Part shown: positions 8,219 to 16,993 of the stretch, piece after piece | Layout: each line of letters starts with the position of its first letter | How positions within the stretch are numbered: position 1 is the stretch's first letter | Assembly: GCF_002786325.1 (NCBI RefSeq) | Contig: NZ_PGTB01000006.1 | Location: forward strand, 35,604 to 99,603 | Direction of reading: 5' to 3' | DNA length: 64,000 nt | Origin: Pseudooceanicola lipolyticus | GTDB taxonomy: Bacteria; Pseudomonadota; Alphaproteobacteria; Rhodobacterales; Rhodobacteraceae | Made by a program: the position numbers and the translations under genes | Notes under the pieces: model-generated | Told to the model about the DNA's origin: nothing | What the model saw: only the letters and a program-made list of their open reading frames with translations | Databases searched by the model: none

Positions 8219-8926
8219 TTACTCCCCCGATTTCGCGCGGCGCATCATATTGGCCAGTCTCAACGCCGAAGTCGCCGCGCCATAGCCATTGTCGATGTTC
8301 ACCACCGTCACACCCGGTGCACAGCTGGCCAATATCGAATCGAGCGCGACCCTCCCGCCGCGGGCAACACCATAACCGACCGAGGTTGGCACACCAATAA
8401 CCACCCCCGGAACCAGCCCGGCAACAACCGACGGCAGCGCCGCATCCATCCCCGCGAAGACGATCACCACATCCATCTCGCGCAGCAATTGCTCGCGCGC
8501 GAGCAGGCGCCAGAGGCCTGCGACGCCTACATCCGAGACTTCACTTGCGTCCATCCCGCCATAGGCCAGCGTGCGTTTCGCTTCGGCCAGCGGGACATAA
8601 TCAGAGGTACCGGCACTGACCAAGGCGATGCGCGGATTCTTGGACAAAGGTCCGATTTTGCCCAGAATGGCGGTGCGGGATGCCGCGCAATAGTCGACCG
8701 ATCGGCGCAGGTCGTCCGGCAATGCGGCAAATTGGTCAGCCGTCAGCCGCGTCAGCAGAAGCCGGCGGTCCTCGTCCCGCGCATCCGCCAGAATACCGGC
8801 GATCTGGCTGACCGACTTTTGCCCGCAGAGCACCGCCTCCTCGATCCCGATCCGGTGGCCTCGGCCCCGGTCGAAGGTCACGTCAGGATGCCTGTCCGGG
8901 CCTGCCTCATTGATGGACAAATGCAC
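8219..8926 (-). CDS. larB: LarB, nickel-pincer cofactor biosynthesis (NaAD carboxylase/hydrolase)
   Basis: LarB carboxylates the pyridinium ring of nicotinic acid adenine dinucleotide and hydrolyses it, the first step of nickel-pincer nucleotide synthesis. The protein has the AIRC/PurE-like C-terminal domain with VSAGTSDYVPLAEAK, DVGVAGLWRLL, VIVFAGMDAALPSVVAGLV and GVPTSVGYG, all characteristic of LarB. The N-terminal part contains the conserved ARLDHHR-like region as VTFDRGRGHRIG. I chose the GTG at 8926 (235 residues). A purine-rich ribosome site (GAGAGGA) lies just upstream and fits better still with a TTG at 8920. A longer reading to 9049 overlaps larE too far. The larE stop lies inside the first codons, so translation is coupled. 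Confidence 0.88.
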   Translation of the reverse strand: MHLSINEAGPDRHPDVTFDRGRGHRIGIEEAVLCGQKSVSQIAGILADARDEDRRLLLTRLTADQFAALPDDLRRSVDYCAASRTAILGKIGPLSKNPRIALVSAGTSDYVPLAEAKRTLAYGGMDASEVSDVGVAGLWRLLAREQLLREMDVVIVFAGMDAALPSVVAGLVPGVVIGVPTSVGYGVARGGRVALDSILASCAPGVTVVNIDNGYGAATSALRLANMMRRAKSGE

Positions 8927-9692
8927 TTCCTCTCGAATAGGCGCGCAGGCGTATCGGCCGGTCATCGGCGGTGAACCGCTGCACCTGCGCCACGATTTCC
9001 GCGCGCTTCTGCGCGGAAAGGCTGGCCAGCGCAAGCCGATCGAGTTCAACAGCCCAGCCGCCGCGCAGCAGGCGGCAGCGCAGGGTCACGTTGCCCAAAA
9101 GCCCTCTGAGCATCATCTCGACCCGGTCGATCACCTGCAGATCCGCAGGTTCCACCCGCAGACCGGTTTCGATCCGGCTGGCCAGACAGGGCGCCGCGGG
9201 CAATTCCGCCAGATCGCCAAGCCCGAGCATACGCGCCAGCACCCGCACATCCGCCTTGGACATTTCCGCATCGACGAAAGGATGCAGCACCCCATGTTCC
9301 GCTGCCGCCTGCAATCCGGGTCGGTAATCGGACAGGTCATCGGTATTTGTTCCCGCCGCCACCAGCGGCCCCATGCGGGCAAGCGTGCCATAGAGGTTCG
9401 ACTTGCAGAAATAGCAGCGGTTCACCGGATTGGCGCGATAGGCCGGATCGGCGAATTCTCCCGCATCGACCAGTTCGAGATGCAGCCCCCGGTCTGCCGA
9501 AAACGCCTTGACCCGCGCCGTGGCGGCGGCGGGCACAGCGGCAGAGACAGCATGGCAAAGCGTTACCCTATCGGCGCCACGCACATCGGCCGCGGCGGCG
9601 GACAGGGTCAGGCTGTCGATCCCACCGCTCAGGGCAATGGTCAAGGACGCGGGTGCCTCGAGCGCAGCGTAGAGGGCCGCCGGTACGCTCAT
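8907..9692 (-). CDS. larE: LarE, ATP-dependent sulfur insertase of nickel-pincer cofactor synthesis
   Basis: LarE adenylates the dicarboxylated nicotinic acid mononucleotide made by LarB and converts its carboxylates to thiocarboxylates. The protein has the PP-loop ALSGGIDSLTLSA (residues 20-32), an ATP pyrophosphatase fold, and AAGTNTDDLSDYRPG. Cys169 in PAAPCLASRIETG matches the sulfur-donor cysteine of the Lactobacillus enzyme. There are two further cysteines in NRCYFCKSNLY (93 and 96). A CxxC plus the later Cys is the three-cysteine set of [4Fe-4S]-dependent LarE proteins such as that of Thermotoga, so this enzyme may be catalytic rather than sacrificial (inference). Start overlaps the upstream gntR stop (ATGA). 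Confidence 0.93.
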   Translation of the reverse strand: MSVPAALYAALEAPASLTIALSGGIDSLTLSAAAADVRGADRVTLCHAVSAAVPAAATARVKAFSADRGLHLELVDAGEFADPAYRANPVNRCYFCKSNLYGTLARMGPLVAAGTNTDDLSDYRPGLQAAAEHGVLHPFVDAEMSKADVRVLARMLGLGDLAELPAAPCLASRIETGLRVEPADLQVIDRVEMMLRGLLGNVTLRCRLLRGGWAVELDRLALASLSAQKRAEIVAQVQRFTADDRPIRLRAYSRGSAFVHQ

Positions 9693-10444
9693 CCGCTCAG
9701 GCCATCTTTCATCTTGAACCGCGCCAGCAGCCGCGCGCTCGACATCTGCAAATGGTCCCGCATCCGCTGCCGCGCGCTCTCGGCGTCGCCCTTGGCGATG
9801 GCGGCGGCGACGGCGTGGTGTTCCTGCACGGCATCCCGGCTTTCGCCGCCGACCTTGATGGCCTGCAGCCGCCCGGCCAGCATGGTCTCGCGCAGGCTGG
9901 CGCCTAGGTAGTTGAACAGGCTCAGGTAATAGCTGTTCCCGGTCGCCTCGCAGACCGCACGGTGAAAAGCCAGATCGGCGTTCACCCCCGTATCCACAGC
10001 GGGGCCGGCGCCACGGATGGCGCGGCCATAGGCGTCCGCGGCGCGCTGGATGCCTTCCCGCGCCTCGGGCGTGGCGCGGGCGGCGGCAATCGCCGCGGCC
10101 TCGATCTCCAGCCCCATGCGCAATTCGAGAATCTGTTCCAGCTTGCGCTGGCTCTCCATATCGCGTTCGGAAATCGCAAAGCCTTGACGGGGCCGGTTGC
10201 TTTCCACGAAGGCCCCGCGCCCCTGTCGGCTGGACAACATGCCTTCGGCCTTCAGCCGCGCTACGGCTTCGCGGATCACGGTGCGGCTGACATCGAAATA
10301 ACCCGCCAGCGTGCTTTCGGAAGGCAGCACCTCTCCGACGCTCCAGACACCGTTTACAACGTTCTGCCGCAGGACCTCGGTCACCTGGTCGCTGAGCGTC
10401 GCCCCGTCGACAAGCGGCGCTGGCGCCTGAAGATTTCCTGTCAT
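9689..10444 (-). CDS. GntR/FadR-family regulator (FCD domain), first gene of the larE-larB operon
   Basis: A 251-residue regulator with a GntR winged helix (LPSESTLAGYFDVSRTVIREAVARLKAEG) and an FCD effector domain (LAFHRAVCEATGNSYY, DAVQEHHAVAAAI). The ATG at 10444 has a good ribosome site (AAGGAAG) about 6 bp before it; a longer reading to 10486 lacks one and would run through the operator. It diverges from the TAXI-TRAP operon, with the palindrome at 10481-10493 directly in front of its start, so it is probably autoregulated and controls both transcripts. It overlaps larE by four bases. FCD regulators of lactate or glycolate genes (LldR, GlcC) are the closest functional analogues. Confidence 0.9.
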   Translation of the reverse strand: MTGNLQAPAPLVDGATLSDQVTEVLRQNVVNGVWSVGEVLPSESTLAGYFDVSRTVIREAVARLKAEGMLSSRQGRGAFVESNRPRQGFAISERDMESQRKLEQILELRMGLEIEAAAIAAARATPEAREGIQRAADAYGRAIRGAGPAVDTGVNADLAFHRAVCEATGNSYYLSLFNYLGASLRETMLAGRLQAIKVGGESRDAVQEHHAVAAAIAKGDAESARQRMRDHLQMSSARLLARFKMKDGLSG

Positions 10445-10480
10445 GGTATCAACTTCCTTTTGCCGAATGGTACTCCTGTA

Positions 10481-10493
10481 TGACAAGTTGTCA
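10481..10493. promoter_or_regulatory. Candidate GntR/FCD operator
   Basis: TGACAAGTTGTCA is a perfect inverted repeat of 6-bp arms around one base; the flanks extend it imperfectly (GTAT on the left, AATAC on the right). It lies 37 bp in front of the gntR-larEB start and in the shared region with the TAXI-TRAP operon, where a regulator encoded here would be expected to bind. A TTGACA hexamer occurs nearby at 10582-10587. Confidence 0.6.
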
Positions 10494-10697
10494 ATACTGA
10501 CGCTTTTCCGCTAAAATCCCCGCTTTCAGCCGCATACAACATGACAGGGACCGCGATTTTTCCACAAATTTGTATTTATTATTGACAGGCTATTGAAACC
10601 ACCGCAGTCTGCAAAATCACGGCAAGCGGGTGTCAGGGAGGGCCCGGAACCCATCCAGATTCTGCCGACACACAGTCAAAACTCGGGAGGAGTTTCA

Positions 10698-11657
10698 ATG
10701 TCACTTATCTTCAAGACGATTCGCCAGACAGCGGCGGCCACCATCCTTTTCACCGCCACCGGCATGGCCGCACAGGCGCAAGACATAGTCATGGCCACCG
10801 GCCAGCAGGGCGGCTCCTGGTATCCGGTGGGCGGGGCCATCAAGGCGATCATGGAGCGTGAAAACCCCGACATGGACATCACCGTGATGCCGGGCGCCGG
10901 CGTCTCCAACGTGGTGGGCGTGGATGCGGGCCGCTTTGGCATCGCCTTTGCCAATTCGATCTCCACCGTGGACAGCATGTCCGGCAAGGAGCCCTTCCGC
11001 AAGGCCACCACAAATGTGTGCAACCTTGGCATCCTCTACCCGCAATATTTCCAGATCGTCGCGCTGGCCGATTCCGGCATCGAGACGGTCGCCGACATGA
11101 AGGGCAAGCGCCTGACCACGCAGCAGCTGGGCAACACGGGCGAATTCCTGACCCGTGAACTGCTCTCCACCGCCGGCATGACATTCGACGACCTGTCGAG
11201 CGTGGCCAACACCTCCTATTCCGACTCCGCCTCGCAGATGAAGGACGGCCAGGCCGATTTCTTCACGCTGGGCTCGTCGCTGCCGACGGGTTCGGTGATG
11301 GATCTGGCCTCCTCACGCAAAATTCGCCTGATCGATGTGGATGAGGAAACCTTTAAATACTTCAAGGACAAGAATGCGGCCTTCCAGCGTCGTGAAGTCA
11401 AGGCCGGTGCCTATCCGGGCTTCGACGAAACCGTCCATGCCATCAGCTATGACACGCATCTGGTCGCACCCTGCGACTTTGACGGCGAGATCGTCAAATC
11501 CGCGCTCGCCGCGATTGCCGACAACAACGACAGCTTTGCCGCCATCAGCAAATCCATGGCGAACCTGACCGTCGAGGAAATGGCCACCGACATCGGCGTG
11601 CCGTTCCACCCTGCCGCAAAGGAGTTCTACGCCGAGCGCGGCGTTTCGGGGATGTAA
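10698..11657 (+). CDS. TAXI-family TRAP transporter solute-binding protein
   Basis: A 319-residue periplasmic binding protein. Residues 1-26 form a Sec signal peptide ending in AAQAQ. The mature N-terminus has VMATGQQGGSWYPVGGAI, the hallmark of TAXI proteins, then DITVMPGAGVSNVVGVDAGR and the IAFANSIST segment. The ATG at 10698 is preceded by GGGAGGAG; an earlier in-frame start lacks a ribosome site and would bury the signal peptide. It is the first gene of a plus-strand operon with the fused TRAP permease, a ThDP enzyme and a FAD dehydrogenase. TAXI systems are known for glutamate, 2-oxoglutarate and other carboxylates; here a 2-hydroxy acid is the likely ligand (inference from neighbours). 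Confidence 0.93.
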   Translation: MSLIFKTIRQTAAATILFTATGMAAQAQDIVMATGQQGGSWYPVGGAIKAIMERENPDMDITVMPGAGVSNVVGVDAGRFGIAFANSISTVDSMSGKEPFRKATTNVCNLGILYPQYFQIVALADSGIETVADMKGKRLTTQQLGNTGEFLTRELLSTAGMTFDDLSSVANTSYSDSASQMKDGQADFFTLGSSLPTGSVMDLASSRKIRLIDVDEETFKYFKDKNAAFQRREVKAGAYPGFDETVHAISYDTHLVAPCDFDGEIVKSALAAIADNNDSFAAISKSMANLTVEEMATDIGVPFHPAAKEFYAERGVSGM

Positions 11658-11785
11658 TCCACCGCTGACAAACAAAGGGCCGGCCGGGGAATGTGCTCCG
11701 CCCGGCCCACAGTCACCAGTTCCATGGCGCGGACGGCTGCAATCCGGCGCGCATGGCTGCCCCCACTCTAGACGCGAGAACCCCC

Positions 11786-13660
11786 ATGCAACTGTCGATC
11801 TTTTTTGACAAGATGCCCCTGATTACCCGCATCGCAAGGCTGATCCTGATTGGCATGGCGGTCTGGCATCTCTACGTCGCCTTCGTCGGCCCGCCCAACC
11901 CCTATATCATGCGCGGCGTTCACGTCGCCCTGGCGCTGCTGCTGATCTTCATCACCGTAAACCGCAAAGGCCTGCGCCATGAAGTCCCGCGCTGGTACGA
12001 CGTGGTGCTCGGTCTGGTGGCCATGGGTGCGGCGCTCTATCCTTCACTCAATCTCGACTACATCACGCAGCGGTTTCTCTATGTCGACCCGCTGCTGCCG
12101 ATCGACATCGTGGTGGGGATCATCCTTGTCGTCCTGCTGCTCGAAGCGACGCGCAGGATGCTCGGGCCGATGCTGCCCATCACCGCGATTCTCTTCATGG
12201 CCTACGGGCTGACCTTCACCTCCACACTCCCTTCGGTGATCCTCGAACAACTGTTCATGACGCCCGAAGGCATCTTCGGCATCCCGATCGCGGTCTCGGC
12301 CACCTATATGGTGCTCTTCATCCTCTTCGGCTCGCTCGTCGAACGTATGGGCGTCGGCCAGCTGTTCATGGATTTCGCCGTGGCGCTTACCGGACGTCAG
12401 GTCGGCGGCCCGGCCAAGGTGGCCTGCGTGACCTCGGGCCTCTTCGGCTCTGTGTCCGGCTCGGCGGTGGCCAATGTGATGACCACCGGCACCTTTTCCA
12501 TCCCGCTGATGAAGCGCATGGGCTTCAAGCCCGCCTTCTCTGGCGCGGTCGAAGCCGTGGCCTCCACCGGTGGCCAGATCATGCCTCCGGTCATGGGTGC
12601 GGCGGCCTTTGTCATGGCCGAATACCTCGGTGTCGGCTACCTGACGGTGGCGAAATACGCGCTTGCCCCGGCCATTCTGTTCTATGTCGCCCTCTTTGCC
12701 GCGGTGCATTTCGAAGCCAAGCGCAAGGGCATCGGCTCGGTCCCGAAAGAAGACCAGGTGCCGCTCAAGCAGGTGCTGACGGAACGCGGGCATCTGTTCC
12801 TGCCGCTGGCGATCATTGTCGGTGTGCTGATGATGGGCTATTCCGCGCCCTACGCCGCGCTCTGCGGGATCATCTCGATCGTGCCGGTTGCCGCCTTGCG
12901 CAAGACCACGCGGCACTACGTCAATATCGACAACATCCTCGACGCGCTTGAAAGCGGCGCGCGCAATGTGCTGTCGATTGCCGCGGCCTGTGCCTGTGCG
13001 GGCATCGTCGTTGGCGTGATCGACATCACCGGCCTCGGCCTGACCTTCTCCAACTTCGTCATCGAAGCGGCGCAGGACACGCTGGTTATCGCGCTCTTCC
13101 TGTCGATGATCGCCGGCATCATCCTTGGCATGGGGATGCCGACGACACCGGCTTATATCGTGCAGGTTGCCCTTCTGGTGCCGGCGCTGGTGAAACTGGG
13201 CGTGCAGGTCGAAGCGGCGCATCTCTTCGTCTTCTACTTCGCGATCCTCTCGGCCATCACCCCGCCCGTGGCCATGGCGGTCTATGCGGCCAACACCCTG
13301 TCGCAAGCCAAGATCGTCGCGGCAAGCTGGGCTGCCGTGAAACTCGGGGCCACCGGCTTCATCGTGCCTTTCATGTTCGTCTATGAACCGGCGATCCTAA
13401 TGCAGGGCTCGGCCATGCAAGTGACGCTTGTGCTGCTGCAGGCCACCATCGGGGTGATTTTGCTGGCCGCCGCCCTCCAGCGTTACTACTTTGGCAGGCT
13501 ATCCAGCGCATTGTCGGTCGTCCTCTTCGGCGCCTCGCTGCTGCTGATCTATCCCGATCTGCGGCTTACCGCCTCGGGCCTGGTCATCGCGGCGATCATC
13601 CTGGCCTTCCAGGTGGCCAGGAACCGCAATGTGAACAGCCAGCCTGCCACACATTTCTGA
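11786..13660 (+). CDS. TRAP transporter fused permease (4TM/12TM), TAXI type
   Basis: A 624-residue membrane protein that joins the small (DctQ-like) and large (DctM-like) TRAP permease subunits, as is usual for TAXI systems. It works as a sodium-coupled symporter with the preceding binding protein. The DctM part holds GSLVERMGVGQLFMDFAVAL, the GSVSGSAVANVMTTG motif and GMGMPTTPAYIVQVALLVPAL. The ATG at 11786 gives a normal short N-terminus (MQLSIFFDKMPLITRI); its ribosome site is weak, and a reading from 11693 adds a non-conserved 31-residue leader. The gap to the binding-protein gene is 128 bp, long for this operon. Confidence 0.93.
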   Translation: MQLSIFFDKMPLITRIARLILIGMAVWHLYVAFVGPPNPYIMRGVHVALALLLIFITVNRKGLRHEVPRWYDVVLGLVAMGAALYPSLNLDYITQRFLYVDPLLPIDIVVGIILVVLLLEATRRMLGPMLPITAILFMAYGLTFTSTLPSVILEQLFMTPEGIFGIPIAVSATYMVLFILFGSLVERMGVGQLFMDFAVALTGRQVGGPAKVACVTSGLFGSVSGSAVANVMTTGTFSIPLMKRMGFKPAFSGAVEAVASTGGQIMPPVMGAAAFVMAEYLGVGYLTVAKYALAPAILFYVALFAAVHFEAKRKGIGSVPKEDQVPLKQVLTERGHLFLPLAIIVGVLMMGYSAPYAALCGIISIVPVAALRKTTRHYVNIDNILDALESGARNVLSIAAACACAGIVVGVIDITGLGLTFSNFVIEAAQDTLVIALFLSMIAGIILGMGMPTTPAYIVQVALLVPALVKLGVQVEAAHLFVFYFAILSAITPPVAMAVYAANTLSQAKIVAASWAAVKLGATGFIVPFMFVYEPAILMQGSAMQVTLVLLQATIGVILLAAALQRYYFGRLSSALSVVLFGASLLLIYPDLRLTASGLVIAAIILAFQVARNRNVNSQPATHF

Positions 13661-13693
13661 TAATCTGAACGATCGGAACGGAGCACTTTCAAC

Positions 13694-15400
13694 ATGCTGC
13701 AAAAAGTATCCCTCAAGGCGCGGACGGGCGGACAGATCCTCGTGGATCAACTGCTGATCCACGGTGCCGACACCGCCTATTGCGTGCCTGGTGAAAGCTA
13801 TCTTGAGGTGCTCGATGCGCTCCATGACGTGCAGGACAGGTTCAAGCTGGTCAACGCGCGGCACGAGGCAGGGGCGGCCAATATGGCCGAGACCTATGGC
13901 AAGCTGACGGGCAAGCCGGGGATTTGCATGGTCACGCGTGGCCCCGGCGCCTGCCACGCGGCCATCGGCGTGCATATCGCGCAACAAGACAGCACGCCGA
14001 TGATCCTGCTGGTCGGTCAGATCGCCCGTGAAACCACCGATCGCGAAGCCTTTCAGGAAATCGATTACCGCGCGATGTTCGGCCCCATTGCCAAATGGGC
14101 CACCCAGATCGACGATCCGGCCCGCGTGCCCGAATATATGGCCCGCGCCTTTCGCGTGGCCACTTCGGGCCGCCCCGGCCCGGTGGTGATCGGCCTGCCC
14201 GAGGACATGTTGACCGAGGTTGTCTCGGTCCCGGACGCGCGGCCCTACAGTGCCACCCATGCGGCGCTTTCGGCCGAAAATCTCGCCATGCTGAAAACCC
14301 AGCTTGTGCAGGCCGAGCGCCCCCTGATGCTGCTTGGCGGGTCCGGCTGGTCGGATGAAAGCGCCGCAGCCATCACCCGCTTTGCCGAGACGAACCAGAT
14401 CCCGGTTGCGACCTCCTTCCGCCGTCAGGACATCGTCGACAATCTCTCGCCGGTCTTTGCCGGGGATTTCGGCACCTCCACCGCACCCAGCCTCTATGCG
14501 CATCAACGCGAGGCCGACCTTCTGCTCGTCATCGGCGCACGTTTGGGCGAAATGACGACCAAGACCTATACCACCATCCAATCGCCCAACCCGGCAACAC
14601 GTCTGGTGCATCTCTATCCCGACCCGGATGAGATCGGCCGCGTCTATTCGCCGGATCTTGGCATCGCCGCGGCCCCTGTCTCGGTGGCCGCCGCGTTGGA
14701 CGGCGTCGATCTGGGCCGAGCGCAGGCCTGGGGCGGCTGGTGCGAAACTTTGCACGCCGATTACCTGGCCGATACCGAAGCACCCAATGGCGGCGAATGG
14801 GATCTCGACATGGGCGTGGCCCTTGCCCAGCTGCGTGATCTACTGCCCGATGATGTCGTGGTGACGCTGGACGCCGGCAATCACACCGGCTGGGCGCAGC
14901 GGTTTTTGCGGTTTGGCCGGCCCGGCCGCATCATCGGCTCGACCTGCGGCGCAATGGGCTATTCCGTGCCGGCGGCCGTTGCCGCATCGATTGCCCGGCC
15001 GGACCGCCTGACCCTGTCTTTCGTCGGCGACGGCGGTTTCATGATGAGCGGCAACGAACTGGCCACCGCCGCACAATATGGCGGACGTCCCATCGTGCTG
15101 CTGTTCAACAACGGCATCTACGGCACGATCCGCATGCATCAGGAACGCGACCACCCCGAGCGGGTTTCAGGCACCACGCTGCAGAACCAGGATTTCGTCA
15201 AGATGGCCGAGGGGCTTGGTGCCCATGCCGAGCGGGTCACCAGGACCGCCGATTTCGCCGATGCTTTTGCCCGCGCCCGCGACAGTGGCCGCCCGGCCTT
15301 GATCGAACTGGTGACCGATCCCGAACAAATCTCGACTCGCACCACCATCAGCAAGCTGCGCGAGGCAGCTCGGAAAAAGGCCGAAGCCGGCCAGCGTTGA
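13694..15400 (+). CDS. Thiamine-diphosphate-dependent enzyme (acetolactate synthase-like 2-oxoacid decarboxylase/ligase)
   Basis: A 568-residue three-domain ThDP enzyme of the acetolactate synthase/benzoylformate decarboxylase superfamily. The PYR domain carries the catalytic Glu in NARHEAGAANMAE (about residue 58) and VTRGPGACH. The central domain is Rossmann-like. The PP domain has the ThDP/Mg motif SFVGDGGFMMSG followed by IVLLFNNG. It lies between the TAXI-TRAP permease and a FAD 2-hydroxyacid dehydrogenase, so the natural role is to act on the 2-oxo acid the dehydrogenase makes: decarboxylation, or carboligation to a second molecule. The true acetolactate synthase is unlikely since no IlvH small subunit is adjacent. 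Confidence 0.88.
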   Translation: MLQKVSLKARTGGQILVDQLLIHGADTAYCVPGESYLEVLDALHDVQDRFKLVNARHEAGAANMAETYGKLTGKPGICMVTRGPGACHAAIGVHIAQQDSTPMILLVGQIARETTDREAFQEIDYRAMFGPIAKWATQIDDPARVPEYMARAFRVATSGRPGPVVIGLPEDMLTEVVSVPDARPYSATHAALSAENLAMLKTQLVQAERPLMLLGGSGWSDESAAAITRFAETNQIPVATSFRRQDIVDNLSPVFAGDFGTSTAPSLYAHQREADLLLVIGARLGEMTTKTYTTIQSPNPATRLVHLYPDPDEIGRVYSPDLGIAAAPVSVAAALDGVDLGRAQAWGGWCETLHADYLADTEAPNGGEWDLDMGVALAQLRDLLPDDVVVTLDAGNHTGWAQRFLRFGRPGRIIGSTCGAMGYSVPAAVAASIARPDRLTLSFVGDGGFMMSGNELATAAQYGGRPIVLLFNNGIYGTIRMHQERDHPERVSGTTLQNQDFVKMAEGLGAHAERVTRTADFADAFARARDSGRPALIELVTDPEQISTRTTISKLREAARKKAEAGQR

Positions 15401-15412
15401 AGGATTGAAGAG

Positions 15413-16861
15413 ATGACCACTCTGAGCGCGCCGCCGACCGCGCCCGAAGCGGACGGTCGGGACCACACCGCCCTGCTGGCAAGCCTGCGCGAAGCCATCG
15501 GTGCCGCCCATGTCGTGACCGAGGCCCAGGACATGGCCGCCCGGCTCGTCGAGGATCGCGGCTTGCGGCAGGGCACGGCGCTGGCCTTGCTGCGGCCCGG
15601 CAGCACCGAAGAGGTCGCCACCTGCCTGCGCCTGTGCAAGGCGGCCAAGATGCCGGTCACCCCGCAGGGCGGCAACACGGGCCTTGCGGGCGGCGGTGTG
15701 CCGGATGGTGGGATCATCCTGACCACCGACCGGCTGAACCGCATCCGCCAGGTCGATCCGACCAATGCCACGATCACGGTCGAAGCGGGCTGCATCCTTG
15801 CCAATATCCAAGCCGCCGCCGATGCGGTTGACGCCCTTTTCCCGCTGTCACTGGCCTCTGAGGGCTCTTGCCAGATCGGCGGCAACCTCTCGACAAACGC
15901 AGGCGGCACCGCGGTGCTGCGCTATGGCAATGCCCGTGATCTGGTGCTCGGCATCGAAGCGGTGCTGCCCGATGGCCGGGTGCTGAACGACCTCAACGGG
16001 CTGCGCAAGAACAACACGGGATTTGACCTCAAGAACCTCTTCATCGGCGCCGAAGGCACCCTGGGGATCATCACCACCGCGGTTCTGAAACTCTTTCCAA
16101 AACCCAGCGCCCGTGCCACGGCGCTGGTGGCCTGTACCGGCCCGGACCCGGCGCTTGCGCTTTACGCGAGGATGCGCAGCCAGACCGCCGATACGCTCTC
16201 GACCTTCGAATATGTCGAACGGCTTGGCCTGGAAATGGTGATCGACCACACCCCGGGCTGCAGCGATCCGATGAGCGAAGCGCATCCGGCCTATTGCCTG
16301 ATTGAACTTACCGGCAATGGCGCGCAGGCCGACCTCGACACACGGCTCGAAGGCGCACTCGAAGTGGCCTTTGAAGCCGACCAGATTGTCGACGCCGTGA
16401 TCGGCGCATCCGAGGCGCAGAAAGACGCGCTTTGGGCATTGCGCGAAAACCTGTCGGAAGCGCAGAAACATGAGGGCGCCTCGATCAAGCACGATGTGTC
16501 GGTCCCGGTGTCCCGCGTTGCAGATTTTATCAAGGTCGCAACCCAGGCCTGTATGGATCACATGCCCGGCCTGCGCCCCTGTCCCTTCGGGCATTTCGGC
16601 GACGGCAATCTGCATTTCAACCTGACGCGCCCGGTGGACATGGCGGATGCCGACTTCCTCGCCGAGTACGGCGCATTTAATCGCATCGTGCATGACATCG
16701 TACACGAGATGGGCGGGTCCTTCTCGGCCGAACACGGGATCGGCACCTTCAAGCGGGCCGAGCTGCGCCGCTACAAGGATCCGGTGGCGCTTGAACTCAT
16801 GGCCCAGATCAAGGCCACCCTGGACCCCGATGATCTGATGAACCCGGGCAAGGTGCTCTGA
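15413..16861 (+). CDS. FAD-binding 2-hydroxyacid dehydrogenase (D-lactate dehydrogenase/glycolate oxidase GlcD family)
   Basis: A 482-residue flavoprotein of the FAD_binding_4 plus FAD-oxidase_C family, which includes D-lactate dehydrogenase (cytochrome), GlcD and D-2-hydroxyglutarate dehydrogenase. The FAD-binding part has TPQGGNTGLAGGGVPDGGI and NLSTNAGGTAVLRYG. The C-terminal substrate domain has CPFGHFGDGNLHFN, whose histidines bind a metal in D2HGDH-type enzymes, and AEHGIGTFKR. It starts 12 bp after the ThDP gene in the same operon. Predicted role: oxidation of the D-isomer of a 2-hydroxy acid to the 2-oxo acid, with electrons passed to quinone or cytochrome. Substrate not readable. Confidence 0.92.
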   Translation: MTTLSAPPTAPEADGRDHTALLASLREAIGAAHVVTEAQDMAARLVEDRGLRQGTALALLRPGSTEEVATCLRLCKAAKMPVTPQGGNTGLAGGGVPDGGIILTTDRLNRIRQVDPTNATITVEAGCILANIQAAADAVDALFPLSLASEGSCQIGGNLSTNAGGTAVLRYGNARDLVLGIEAVLPDGRVLNDLNGLRKNNTGFDLKNLFIGAEGTLGIITTAVLKLFPKPSARATALVACTGPDPALALYARMRSQTADTLSTFEYVERLGLEMVIDHTPGCSDPMSEAHPAYCLIELTGNGAQADLDTRLEGALEVAFEADQIVDAVIGASEAQKDALWALRENLSEAQKHEGASIKHDVSVPVSRVADFIKVATQACMDHMPGLRPCPFGHFGDGNLHFNLTRPVDMADADFLAEYGAFNRIVHDIVHEMGGSFSAEHGIGTFKRAELRRYKDPVALELMAQIKATLDPDDLMNPGKVL

Positions 16862-16993
16862 ATCCCCGTGCGGTATCGGGCATCGACATTGCCTAAACGG
16901 TCACAAAGCTCGCCTTCGTGGGCGCGACGGACTTAACCGTTGGCATACGCGGCTGGGTGGCGGGCAAGCAGGAATATCCAAAGTGCCCACGCG

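Noticed and set aside
12044-13306. Minus-strand open frame of 420 codons opposite the fused TRAP permease
   Set aside because: Its composition (His, Arg, Asp, Gly) is the reverse image of a hydrophobic protein; no ribosome site or motif.
13499-14755. Minus-strand open frame of about 418 codons
   Set aside because: It lies opposite the ThDP enzyme and the end of the permease; no family features.
13694-15400. Calling the ThDP enzyme IlvB (acetolactate synthase of valine synthesis)
   Set aside because: No IlvN/IlvH regulatory subunit follows and the operon is catabolic.
15413-16861. Calling the flavoprotein GlcD of a glycolate oxidase
   Set aside because: GlcE and GlcF partners are absent; the single-subunit D-2-hydroxyacid dehydrogenase branch fits better.
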